6,189 bases of DNA from Candidatus Poseidonia sp. GTDB taxonomy: Archaea > Thermoplasmatota > Poseidoniia > Poseidoniales > Poseidoniaceae. Position 1 is the first letter of the stretch. Every line of letters starts with the position of its first letter. The notes beneath the pieces are model-generated. The model was not told the origin of the DNA. It made no database searches and was given only the letters and a program-made list of their open reading frames with translations. Positions 1 through 6,099 of this stretch are shown here, piece by piece. The stretch spans positions 8,037 to 14,225 of the forward strand of contig DUIU01000150.1 of the NCBI GenBank assembly GCA_013330155.1, in the 5' to 3' direction. Made by a program: the position numbers and the translations under genes.

Positions 1-2997
1 CTCGAAGAAATCGCTCAACGACCATCTCCCCAAGGAGCCTTGGTCAAGGCACTGCTTGTGCTCGGAGCCCAAGACATCGGCTCCCGAGACATTCCAAACG
101 AGGACGAGGGGTGGGGGCGGGTCAATCTCCGAAACAGTTTGGCTCCACCCGGCGGACAAGGCATTTGGGTGGATGATCGCTCGGTCATGTCCGGCACCGG
201 CAATAGCAAATCGTATTCGTTCAATGTCTCCCAGTCATCAGGGTTGTTCAAAGCCGTCTTGGCGTGGTCAGATGAGCGTGGTTCACGCTTCTCCTCCGCT
301 CAACTGGTCAACGATTTGGACTTGGAAATCACTTCGCCGGACGGAACGGTCTACCTTGGCAATGATTTTGCCAACGGCCGTTCGGTGACCGGTGGGACGC
401 GGGACAGCGTCAACAACTTGGAAGTCGTTTTGATCGACAACGCCGCGGCGGGGACCTGGACGCTGAAGGTGAAAGATGCGCAGCACAGCGGTGGAAAGAC
501 ACAACCCTATTCCGTCGCCGTTTTGGGCCATGGAGTCAACGATTTGCGGCCCGACCCGAAGGTGGTTCCCGAAGCCTTTGAGATGGACGTGGCCATTCCT
601 CAAGTGGACGACCCGGTCCAACTCACCACCTCGTTCTTCAACTTTGGAAACGCCAAGGCCAACACCTTCCCAATCGCTTTCGTGGTTGACGGAACCGAAC
701 TTTCACGCCGAAACATCGAACTCGGGGCTGGGTCAACCAAGGTCCTTGTGTGGCCATGGACGCCTCAAACAGCCGGGTCCACGACCCTCTCATTCATCAT
801 CGACCCAGACGAAACGATGGAGGAAATCCGGGAAGACAACAACCGCTTGGACGTTATGGTCAACGTGACCGCCCCGGGGGTGAAATTGGAGACTTCCACA
901 CCGGTTCAAATCCTCAGCTCAAGCAGCATCACGACCACGTCATGGAACATTTCGCTCACCAACACGGCCTTGATTCCAACCAACGCCTCGATGCAAACCA
1001 ACTCAGCTGTCCATGTTGAAACAGGCCAAACCATGCCGTGGTACGTCGGTAGCACCGAATCAAATTTCTCCATGGAAGGTCAAGCCTCAGAATCCATCTT
1101 TGTCACGCTTGTTCACCCTGCACCACCCGCTCCTGGGACGTACCGCATTGACCTCTTGGCGCTGGATGTTGACAACAGCGTTGACTATCCTCTAAGCATT
1201 GACCTCGTCGTCCCTGACCTGCCTGAAGCGGGGTTGGAATTTGACTACCAAGTCGTTCCCGTTCACCCTTCAGAACCCACCAACATCTCGGTGCGATTCC
1301 TCAACAACGGAAACGCTCCCATCGGGTACGATCTCTTCCTCGAGGCTCCCGCCGGCTGGCAAGCTGGGTTCACCAACCTTGGAAGTGAAGCCGGGGCTTC
1401 ATCCGGTTCAACGGGCCTCATCAACAGCGAATCCTTCAGAGCGGTTGGGCTGATGTTTACTCCCCCTCAGGTGATGACCGCTGCCGGCGCAGAACGCATG
1501 GTGAAGTTAACCGCCGTGTCTCAAACTGAAAATCAGGAATTGACGGTGTTCGACATCCCCATCCAAGTGATGACGGTTCGCGAGGTTTTCGTGAATGTTG
1601 AGTCGTCCATCGGGACCCTTCGTCCTGACTCCAGCATCACGCTTCGATATTCTCTTGAACACAAAGGAAACATCGACCTCGACTTGACGCCTTCGTTTGA
1701 ATTGCCGGTTGGATGGTCGGTTTCTTCCTCGCTTGAGGCTGTTGAACTGCCATGGGCGACCAGCAAAAACCTCCTCTACACTCTTGAGGCGGGCAACAAT
1801 GCTCGCTCAGGGGATATCTCCCTCAATTTCGACAACGGTTCTAACCGGTTTACCTGGGAGGGTTACTTGACCGTTGAGGTTCTCCCCGAACCGACACTGA
1901 CGTTCCTTGGCTTGGAACTTCAAGACGGGACCATGTTTGACACCATTCAAGGTGGAGGCGCTCACCCCTCGGGCGAGAACCTGAAGTTCACGTGGTTGGT
2001 GAGCAACGAAGCCGAAACGGCATGGAATCCAAGCGCTAGCCTCCAACTTGACCCGGACCTGTTTGGGGATTGCCAGCCGGTGAACGCCGTGGTCAAAGGT
2101 GAGGTTTCACCTGTGGTGTGTAACGTGCTCATCGCTGCCAACATGGCGCCGATGAGTGAACCTTCCTTCACACTCGTGCTCAACGATGGCGGCGTGGAAC
2201 GAACCACCACGGTTGGCCTATTGGTCGCAGCCAACGAACAAGTCTCGTGGGATATTGGTGCAGTGCCCATGTTCACCACAGGGCAAGAACGGCAGGTCAC
2301 GCTGGAACTCACCAACACTGGAAACACCCCGCTTCAGCGTCAGTTGGTCGTTGAGGGGCCGGAGAAGTGGTCCGTTTCAATTGACGGCAACGACATCATC
2401 AACGTAGAGATCGGCCAATCGGTGCTCGTTCGGCTGAATGTACGGGCTGATTCGCCGGGAACGGCTGACATCGTTGTGAGCTTGGCTCAAAGCACGGCAT
2501 CCGAGCCGACATACTCCTTTGCGGCTTCCTCCACGGGGGAACCCGTTGGTACCTCAGGGGAAAGCGGGCTGAATTCTGCGCTTACGATCGCTCTGCTGGG
2601 GGCAGTTCTCCTGGTCGCCTTTGCCTTGCTGGGCATCCAAATGCTCCGTGGCCGAGGTGACTCAATTCCAAAGCCAGGCCACCTCCCCCTACCAGTGCCA
2701 GGTCAACCGGTCATTCCTCTCCAAACCTCAACCACGCCAGTTTCAACCCAGATTCAAGCGGCGGGGGGGGGTGCTCCTCTTGTCCATCTAGCGACCTCTG
2801 GAGCCCCTGCGGCTGCTCCGACAGCCTCGCCTCCGCCCATGTGTTGGACGTGCCGTGAACCCATCTCCACGGCCATGGTCGGTTGTCCATCGTGCGGTGC
2901 CCGCTACCATGGGGATGGATTCAACGGATGTGAAGCCAACCAAATCGAGGCTTGTGTGAATTGTGGTGCACCATCCAGCGCCTTTGTGAAGGCTTGA
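1..2997 (+). CDS. Membrane-anchored subtilisin-family (S8) protease, 5'-truncated, with Ig-like stalk and cytoplasmic zinc finger
   Basis: The frame is open from base 1 (998 residues visible) to TGA at 2995-2997, so the true start and the Asp/His/Ser triad lie upstream; the TTG at 40 is internal. Residues 1-47 match the end of a subtilase domain (LVKALLVLGA at 14-23, GWGRVNL at 37-43). Residues 54-178 match the C-terminal beta-barrel of KP-43-type subtilases (LVNDLDL at 102-108, then PDGTVYLGN and NNLEVV). Next come a CARDB domain (about 181-289, ending in an E-x-NN signature) and five more Ig-like domains (about 293-403, 412-525, 526-629, 632-743, 748-843). The fourth of these has C691 and C707, a likely disulfide. 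A transmembrane helix (860-882) is followed by RGRG, which puts the C-terminus inside. A Pro/Ala/Gly linker (884-946) leads to a C4HC3 zinc finger (948-988). The protein should cleave extracellular proteins or peptides while tethered to the membrane. Family is confident; substrate and the finger's role are unknown. Confidence 0.9.
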   Translation, partial: LEEIAQRPSPQGALVKALLVLGAQDIGSRDIPNEDEGWGRVNLRNSLAPPGGQGIWVDDRSVMSGTGNSKSYSFNVSQSSGLFKAVLAWSDERGSRFSSAQLVNDLDLEITSPDGTVYLGNDFANGRSVTGGTRDSVNNLEVVLIDNAAAGTWTLKVKDAQHSGGKTQPYSVAVLGHGVNDLRPDPKVVPEAFEMDVAIPQVDDPVQLTTSFFNFGNAKANTFPIAFVVDGTELSRRNIELGAGSTKVLVWPWTPQTAGSTTLSFIIDPDETMEEIREDNNRLDVMVNVTAPGVKLETSTPVQILSSSSITTTSWNISLTNTALIPTNASMQTNSAVHVETGQTMPWYVGSTESNFSMEGQASESIFVTLVHPAPPAPGTYRIDLLALDVDNSVDYPLSIDLVVPDLPEAGLEFDYQVVPVHPSEPTNISVRFLNNGNAPIGYDLFLEAPAGWQAGFTNLGSEAGASSGSTGLINSESFRAVGLMFTPPQVMTAAGAERMVKLTAVSQTENQELTVFDIPIQVMTVREVFVNVESSIGTLRPDSSITLRYSLEHKGNIDLDLTPSFELPVGWSVSSSLEAVELPWATSKNLLYTLEAGNNARSGDISLNFDNGSNRFTWEGYLTVEVLPEPTLTFLGLELQDGTMFDTIQGGGAHPSGENLKFTWLVSNEAETAWNPSASLQLDPDLFGDCQPVNAVVKGEVSPVVCNVLIAANMAPMSEPSFTLVLNDGGVERTTTVGLLVAANEQVSWDIGAVPMFTTGQERQVTLELTNTGNTPLQRQLVVEGPEKWSVSIDGNDIINVEIGQSVLVRLNVRADSPGTADIVVSLAQSTASEPTYSFAASSTGEPVGTSGESGLNSALTIALLGAVLLVAFALLGIQMLRGRGDSIPKPGHLPLPVPGQPVIPLQTSTTPVSTQIQAAGGGAPLVHLATSGAPAAAPTASPPPMCWTCREPISTAMVGCPSCGARYHGDGFNGCEANQIEACVNCGAPSSAFVKA
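160..534 (+). other. Subtilase C-terminal beta-barrel domain (KP-43 type)
   Basis: This part of the protease gene (residues 54-178 of the visible product) carries the ordered signature of the jelly-roll domain that follows the catalytic domain in KP-43-like S8 proteases. In order these are a strand with KSYSFNV, then LFKAVLAWSDE, LVNDLDLEI, SPDGTVYLGNDF, a Gly/Ser loop, NNLEVVLI, GTWTLKV and PYSVAVLG. In characterised relatives this domain packs on the catalytic domain and contributes to stability. Its intact presence argues that the missing upstream part is a normal subtilase. Confidence 0.82.
541..867 (+). other. CARDB-type Ig-like domain in the protease stalk
   Basis: Residues 181-289 read as a CARDB (cell adhesion related domain found in bacteria) unit. 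They begin with DLRPDPKVVP, continue with a strand ending NFGNAKANTF and then FVVDGTEL, and finish with IDPDETMEEIREDNN and a last strand, the usual acidic D-P-x-x-x-x-E-x-x-E-x-NN ending. CARDB domains act as spacers or adhesive modules in exported prokaryotic proteins. Here the domain starts the stalk that holds the protease away from the membrane. Confidence 0.75.
2578..2646 (+). other. Transmembrane helix of the protease
   Basis: Residues 860-882 (ALTIALLGAVLLVAFALLGI and on to QML) form an uncharged hydrophobic stretch of about 23 residues, preceded by a Gly/Ser/Glu segment and followed at once by RGRG. By the positive-inside rule the Ig-like stalk is outside and the linker plus zinc finger are inside. 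I see no PGF-type archaeosortase motif before it, and a domain of about 100 residues follows it, so it is a permanent anchor and not a sorting signal. Confidence 0.85.
2763..2771 (+). repeat. G9 homopolymer in the linker before the zinc finger
   Basis: Nine consecutive G lie inside the protease gene and encode part of the Ala-Gly-Gly-Gly stretch between the membrane helix and the zinc finger. Loss of one G would put TAG at 2789-2791 in frame. Gain of one G would put TGA at 2856-2858 in frame. Either change leaves the protease and anchor intact and removes the complete finger. The tract is long enough to be prone to slippage, or to sequencing error. Confidence 0.85.
2842..2964 (+). other. C4HC3 RING-like zinc finger at the cytoplasmic C-terminus of the protease
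   Basis: Residues 948-988 hold eight potential ligands: C948, C951, C962, C965, H970, C977, C985 and C988. The spacing is CxxC-x10-CxxC-x4-H-x6-C-x7-CxxC. The core reads GCPSCGARYHG and then, further on, NGC and ACVNCGA. This resembles prokaryotic RING-like (binuclear treble-clef) fingers, which commonly show CPxCG, then YH, then a late Cys and a final CxxC. Two zinc ions could be bound in a cross-brace. A pair of separate zinc ribbons is the main alternative, but the single His at the fifth position favours the cross-brace reading. Such modules usually bind proteins; ubiquitin-ligase activity cannot be claimed from this. Confidence 0.65.
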
Positions 2998-3032
2998 CCA
3001 AGGCCGTTTGGTGAAGCATGAAGAGCACAGGG

Positions 3033-3040
3033 TTTTGATA
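3033..3040 (+). promoter_or_regulatory. Possible archaeal TATA-like element for the Ig-repeat protein gene
   Basis: TTTTGATA is the only T/A-rich octamer in the 64-base gap and is centred about 25-26 bases upstream of the ATG at 3062. That is the spacing expected if transcription starts at or next to the start codon, giving a leaderless mRNA. The nearest purine-rich Shine-Dalgarno-like string (GGAG at 3041-3044) is 17 bases from the ATG, too far to be a normal ribosome site, which fits the leaderless reading. No upstream BRE is clear, and co-transcription with the protease gene remains possible. Confidence 0.3.
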
Positions 3041-3061
3041 GGAGAACGCCGAGCGCAGGCC

Positions 3062-3169
3062 ATGATGCCTACGGCAAGCGCAGTAACCGCTTCTCGTCGC
3101 ACGGCCATCTTTCTCGTTCTCGTGATGTGCAGCGCTCTGCTTCCACTGACAGCGCCGATGGTGTCTGCT
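3062..3169 (+). other. Signal peptide of the Ig-repeat protein
   Basis: Residues 1-36 show a short polar n-region with Arg-Arg at 12-13, the core TAIFLVLVMCSALLPLTAP, and a VSA/DG cleavage site. The mature protein would begin at D37. C23 lies inside the hydrophobic core, and the sequence after it (SALLPL) does not support a lipobox. The twin Arg is not followed by the S/T-R-R-x-F-L-K pattern of a Tat signal, so Sec export is more likely. Confidence 0.8.
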
Positions 3170-5944
3170 GATGGCCGAGCTGCTTCCATTTCGGTGACGC
3201 CCATTCCAAGCTCTATGGAAGTCAATCCCGGCGAGGCCGGTGAATACACCATTCGGGTTCGAAACACGGGTTCGGACCCGGTTACTGTCCAAATTTCTTC
3301 AGCGCAAGAAGCCAGCGGAGATTGCAACGGTTTTTCCTCGGCCGTCACCCAAATAGCAGGACAAATTGACAGCGGGAGTTATGAAGAGGCTGCCATGAAC
3401 GTGAGCCTCGCTCAAACCGTGGAACCAGGTGCCGCATGCGTCACAACCATCACCGTCACCATCACAGCCGTCATTGGAGCGCCTGCTGCAGAAATCCCTG
3501 AACCCTCCACGGCTGATGTGACCACGACGGCGGCCGATGGCTCAGGAAGCGCTTTGTTCGGCGTGGACCTTACCATCAACAACAAAAACAAAAATTGGAA
3601 TGGCGAGGAAGAAATAGATTACCTCATTGAGGTCGAAAACACTGGCCAAACCAACCAAACTGTGAACCTCGTTGTCGAAGAAGGAACCGGGCCAGGTTGT
3701 GCTTCCACCTCCTCCTTCACGGTAACTCTCAGCGAGACCAGCGTGAACATCGACCAAGATGATTCGGAAACGGTGACTGCTACGGTCGAAGTCCCAGAAG
3801 GTGCTTCAGCTGACACGTACTGCTGGGAGGTCACTGGAACGGTGGCGAACGACCCAGCACAGGATGCGAAGGATACAGAAGACTTCGACTTGGAAGTTCC
3901 AGAGTTGAGGAAGTGCACGCTCTCTCTCAGCAAAACATCGGTCAGCGTGAACCCTGATGATGAGACCAAGATCACGGCGACCTACACCAACGATGGAAAC
4001 GCTGACTGGACGGTGTTTGCTTCAGCGGTTGGCAGCAAATCTTCATGGGTCAAAGTGGACGGAACTTCCTCTGGCCTCCTTCCTTACGACAACGGAAACG
4101 GTGAACGAGCGTTTGACTTCACGGTCTCGCCCGATGATTCGGTGACCGCAGGCTCGGAAACGGTGGTCCAAATTGTGGGCAAGGACGGCAACAATGGCCC
4201 CATCAAGTGCCAATCAGACCTACGAGTCATCGTTGGCCAATCCCGTGGAGCAAGCATCTCCTTGGCCAATGCCGTCTTGTCAAACATTGAACCGGGCAGC
4301 AACAAATCAACCACTCTAACCATCACCAACCAAGGCAACGGGCAAGACAATCTCCGAGTCGCTTCATCCATTGCACCAACAGGCTGGGCTGTGCAATTGG
4401 AGACCTCCACCGTCTCCGTCGGGTCCCGACATGGAAACGAAAAGTCAGCCAACGTCGGTGTAACCGTCCGCGTTCCTGTGAACGCTCTGGCGACCGAGGA
4501 AATTGAACTCACCTTCAGCGTCCTCCCCTCCTCTGGGGGCACGGCGTACGATACCGTCTCGCTCAAGGTCACCGTGGCGGCCATTCACGGCCTCGAAATT
4601 GAAACGCCGGCTACCGACCAGACCGGTCGTTCCGGTACCGAAGTGAGGTTCCCAATTGACCTCGTCAACGAAGGAAACGTACGGGACACGATTGGCCTCT
4701 CGGTGGTTTCACAAACGGCCAGCCCTGCGTGGGATACTTCCTTCGAAAACGAGGATGGCATGCCGCTGACCGAAATTGACGTCGAGCCTCAATTCACCAC
4801 CACCGTGTACTTGGTGGTCAACATTGACGGAGAAGAAGAACTTGAAAACACCCGGTTGACGGTCCGTATTCGAAACAAGGACGACCCTAACGGCCAGGAC
4901 CGAGACGGTGATGGGATTCCCGACAACCAACGACAAGCTCAATTCCTAGCCATCCTCTCCGACCGTAATTTCTCCATGGATCTTCGTCTTGAGGGCACCG
5001 ACACGGCAACCTCTGCATCCATTGTCCTGCCTCCGAACGGCCAACAGACCATCGGCATGTGGGTCAAAAACACCGGCGATGGAAACGACAATGCCGTGTT
5101 TACACTTGGTGGCTTGGAAGGCATCGCTACTCGGGCCATGGTGGCTTACAACCTACCAGTTGAAGGTGAACTCAACGTCCCAAGGGGCTACGGTATCTGG
5201 GATTTAGCCAACGGGACCTTTGTCATGGACCCTGCCGACCAACAGCCCTACATCGGCACCGACCAGTATGCTGCTGAACAAATCATGATCGACAACGGCC
5301 TCATGGAAGGACACGAAGCTCGTCCCTTTGAGATCTACATCGAATTGACCATCAGCGTCAACCCCGGGGCTCAAACCGGCCAAGGTGGGTTGCTGGAGAT
5401 TCTTGCTACCAGTGTCTCAAACGCAGCAGACCGCACTGGATTGGTGACCATTTCACTTGAGGTGAGCATCATCCATGAAATCGAGTTTGTCGAGGCTGGA
5501 GAGCGACAAGAACTCGACATTGTCTACGGTCAACCAGCGGTGACCAAGGAAATCAGCGTCGTCAACACGGGCAACATCCGAAGTGAAATTAGGGTCTTTG
5601 CCTCTGAAAACTTGCGGGGATGGTCGGTTGTTCTCGACAGCGATCATCTGGATTGCACCACAGAAAACAACGATTTGGTTTGCATGGTTGATGAGGGTGA
5701 AATCCTCTACGTCAACGTCACCGTACGTGCTCCGTACGGTGCAGAAATGGATGACACCTACAAATTCACGGTCTCTGCCGAACCCACTGAAACAGGTGTG
5801 CTGGACCGGCAAAACATCGAATTTGCCGCCATGGGCAGTCCTGCAGAGGGTGTGCTTGGCCTTTCCCAAGAGGTCGTGGCTCAGATTGCAGGTGCCTTCC
5901 TCGTCGTGTTGTTCATCGGCGCGATTTTGAGTCGCCGGTCATGA
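3062..5944 (+). CDS. Secreted, membrane-anchored protein of tandem Ig-like (NEW3/CARDB-type) repeats
   Basis: The product is 960 residues from ATG 3062. This start gives a compact signal peptide (1-36: RR at 12-13, a hydrophobic core, cleavage near VSA/DG); TTG 3008 or GTG 3011 would add 17-18 charged residues before it, and ATG 3065 is equally possible. About seven Ig-like units follow (about 40-138, 166-280, 283-391, 396-510, 511-632, 637-804, 807-919). Each has an N-x-G turn such as RNTGSD, ENTGQT, TNQGNG, NEGNV, KNTGDG or VNTGNI. Mature cysteines fall in pairs within units: 88/126, 213/254, 285/383, 865/874. An Asp-rich loop at 613-622 resembles a thrombospondin type-3 calcium site. The protein ends in a membrane helix (938-956) and the tail SRRS. 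No enzyme domain is visible, so a structural, adhesive or protease-partner role at the surface is inferred. The gene starts 64 bases after the protease stop codon. Confidence 0.9.
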   Translation: MMPTASAVTASRRTAIFLVLVMCSALLPLTAPMVSADGRAASISVTPIPSSMEVNPGEAGEYTIRVRNTGSDPVTVQISSAQEASGDCNGFSSAVTQIAGQIDSGSYEEAAMNVSLAQTVEPGAACVTTITVTITAVIGAPAAEIPEPSTADVTTTAADGSGSALFGVDLTINNKNKNWNGEEEIDYLIEVENTGQTNQTVNLVVEEGTGPGCASTSSFTVTLSETSVNIDQDDSETVTATVEVPEGASADTYCWEVTGTVANDPAQDAKDTEDFDLEVPELRKCTLSLSKTSVSVNPDDETKITATYTNDGNADWTVFASAVGSKSSWVKVDGTSSGLLPYDNGNGERAFDFTVSPDDSVTAGSETVVQIVGKDGNNGPIKCQSDLRVIVGQSRGASISLANAVLSNIEPGSNKSTTLTITNQGNGQDNLRVASSIAPTGWAVQLETSTVSVGSRHGNEKSANVGVTVRVPVNALATEEIELTFSVLPSSGGTAYDTVSLKVTVAAIHGLEIETPATDQTGRSGTEVRFPIDLVNEGNVRDTIGLSVVSQTASPAWDTSFENEDGMPLTEIDVEPQFTTTVYLVVNIDGEEELENTRLTVRIRNKDDPNGQDRDGDGIPDNQRQAQFLAILSDRNFSMDLRLEGTDTATSASIVLPPNGQQTIGMWVKNTGDGNDNAVFTLGGLEGIATRAMVAYNLPVEGELNVPRGYGIWDLANGTFVMDPADQQPYIGTDQYAAEQIMIDNGLMEGHEARPFEIYIELTISVNPGAQTGQGGLLEILATSVSNAADRTGLVTISLEVSIIHEIEFVEAGERQELDIVYGQPAVTKEISVVNTGNIRSEIRVFASENLRGWSVVLDSDHLDCTTENNDLVCMVDEGEILYVNVTVRAPYGAEMDDTYKFTVSAEPTETGVLDRQNIEFAAMGSPAEGVLGLSQEVVAQIAGAFLVVLFIGAILSRRS
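4898..4927 (+). other. Thrombospondin type-3-like calcium-binding loop
   Basis: Residues 613-622 of the Ig-repeat protein read DRDGDGIPDN, the DxDxDGxxD pattern seen in thrombospondin type-3 repeats and other EF-hand-like calcium loops. It sits in a loop of the fifth Ig-like unit, just after KDDPNGQ, and occurs once. Calcium probably stiffens this joint or loop of the surface protein; binding is inferred from the motif. Confidence 0.65.
5719..5741 (+). repeat. Perfect 9-bp inverted repeat inside the Ig-repeat gene
   Basis: CACCGTACG at 5719-5727 and its exact complement CGTACGGTG at 5733-5741 flank a 5-base spacer. Each arm contains the palindrome CGTACG, so two copies of that hexamer lie 11 bp apart. 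The stretch encodes VTVRAPYGA in the last Ig-like unit, about 200 bases before the stop codon. It could fold as a stable hairpin in the mRNA. No function is known. Confidence 0.6.
5873..5929 (+). other. C-terminal transmembrane anchor of the Ig-repeat protein
   Basis: Residues 938-956 (VVAQIAGAFLVVLFIGAIL) form a hydrophobic helix followed only by SRRS and the stop codon. With the N-terminal signal peptide this makes a type I membrane protein, repeats outside and a four-residue basic tail inside. The short tail is also the shape of a sorting signal, but no PGF-like motif precedes it, so a plain anchor is preferred. Confidence 0.83.
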
Positions 5945-5996
5945 CCTGTTCGGCGACCATCTCCTGCCGCATAAAACGGGTCCCTGCGCCAATGAT

Positions 5997-6011
5997 GGTC
6001 CTCAAAGGACC
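5997..6011 (+). terminator. Hairpin after the Ig-repeat gene, possible terminator or processing site
   Basis: GGTCC (5997-6001), loop TCAAA, GGACC (6007-6011) form a perfect 5-bp stem 53 bases after the stop codon. Seven C (6010-6016) and then TTCT follow in place of a U-tract, so this is a poor intrinsic terminator by bacterial rules and lacks the T-run typical of archaea. GGGTCC at 5978-5983 can pair with the same right arm (6007-6012), giving two mutually exclusive folds. Termination is a guess from position. Confidence 0.3.
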
Positions 6012-6071
6012 CCCCCTTCTGCACCGAGGCGACAGACAACGCTTATGGAGGGGCCTCAAGTCGGAATAAAT

Positions 6072-6091
6072 GGAGAGCGTATGCGTTCTCC
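6072..6091 (+). promoter_or_regulatory. 8-bp stem-loop in the leader of the third gene
   Basis: GGAGAGCG (6072-6079) and CGTTCTCC (6084-6091) pair over eight positions (seven Watson-Crick, one G-U) around a TATG loop. The stem ends 12 bases before the ATG at 6104 and three bases before the ribosome site, so its folding could affect translation. An A/T-rich element (AATAAAT, 6065-6071) directly precedes it; if that is the TATA box, transcription would start near 6090-6095 and the hairpin would not be in the mRNA. Confidence 0.4.
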
Positions 6092-6094
6092 AAG

Positions 6095-6099
6095 GGTGA
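6095..6099 (+). promoter_or_regulatory. Shine-Dalgarno sequence of the third gene
   Basis: GGTGA is an exact match to the core complement of the archaeal 16S rRNA 3' end (…AUCACCUCC) and lies four bases upstream of ATG 6104. It fixes the start of the third gene. It contrasts with the Ig-repeat gene, which has no well-spaced site. Confidence 0.65.

Noticed and set aside
2980..2993. Hairpin GCCTT-TGTG-AAGGC at the end of the protease gene as a terminator
   Set aside because: The stem is only 5 bp, lies before the stop codon, and no T-run follows it; chance pairing is likely.
40..2997. TTG at 40 as the true start of the protease gene
   Set aside because: The frame is open back to base 1, and residues before the TTG (PSPQGA) continue the conserved subtilase tail, so the gene enters the window from upstream.
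2788..3348. 186-codon open frame on the minus strand across the gene junction
   Set aside because: It lies opposite the zinc-finger end of the protease and the signal-peptide region of the next gene, has a low-complexity Arg/Thr/Ser-rich product with no recognisable domain, and is best explained as a shadow of the + strand codons.
3446..3465. Direct repeat of ACCATCAC separated by four bases
   Set aside because: It encodes an alternating Thr/Ile/Val beta-strand (TITVTIT); codon repetition in a strand explains it.
4084..4584. 166-codon open frame on the minus strand
   Set aside because: It is fully inside the Ig-repeat gene, antisense to clear Ig-like units, and its Ser/Thr/Val/Pro-rich product has no family features.
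5453..5869. 138-codon open frame on the minus strand
   Set aside because: It is antisense to the last Ig-like unit, which is well formed on the + strand; no motif or ribosome site supports it.
5870..5944. Archaeosortase-type sorting signal at the end of the Ig-repeat protein
   Set aside because: The helix plus basic tail has the right shape, but no PGF- or similar motif precedes the helix, so a simple membrane anchor is the safer call.
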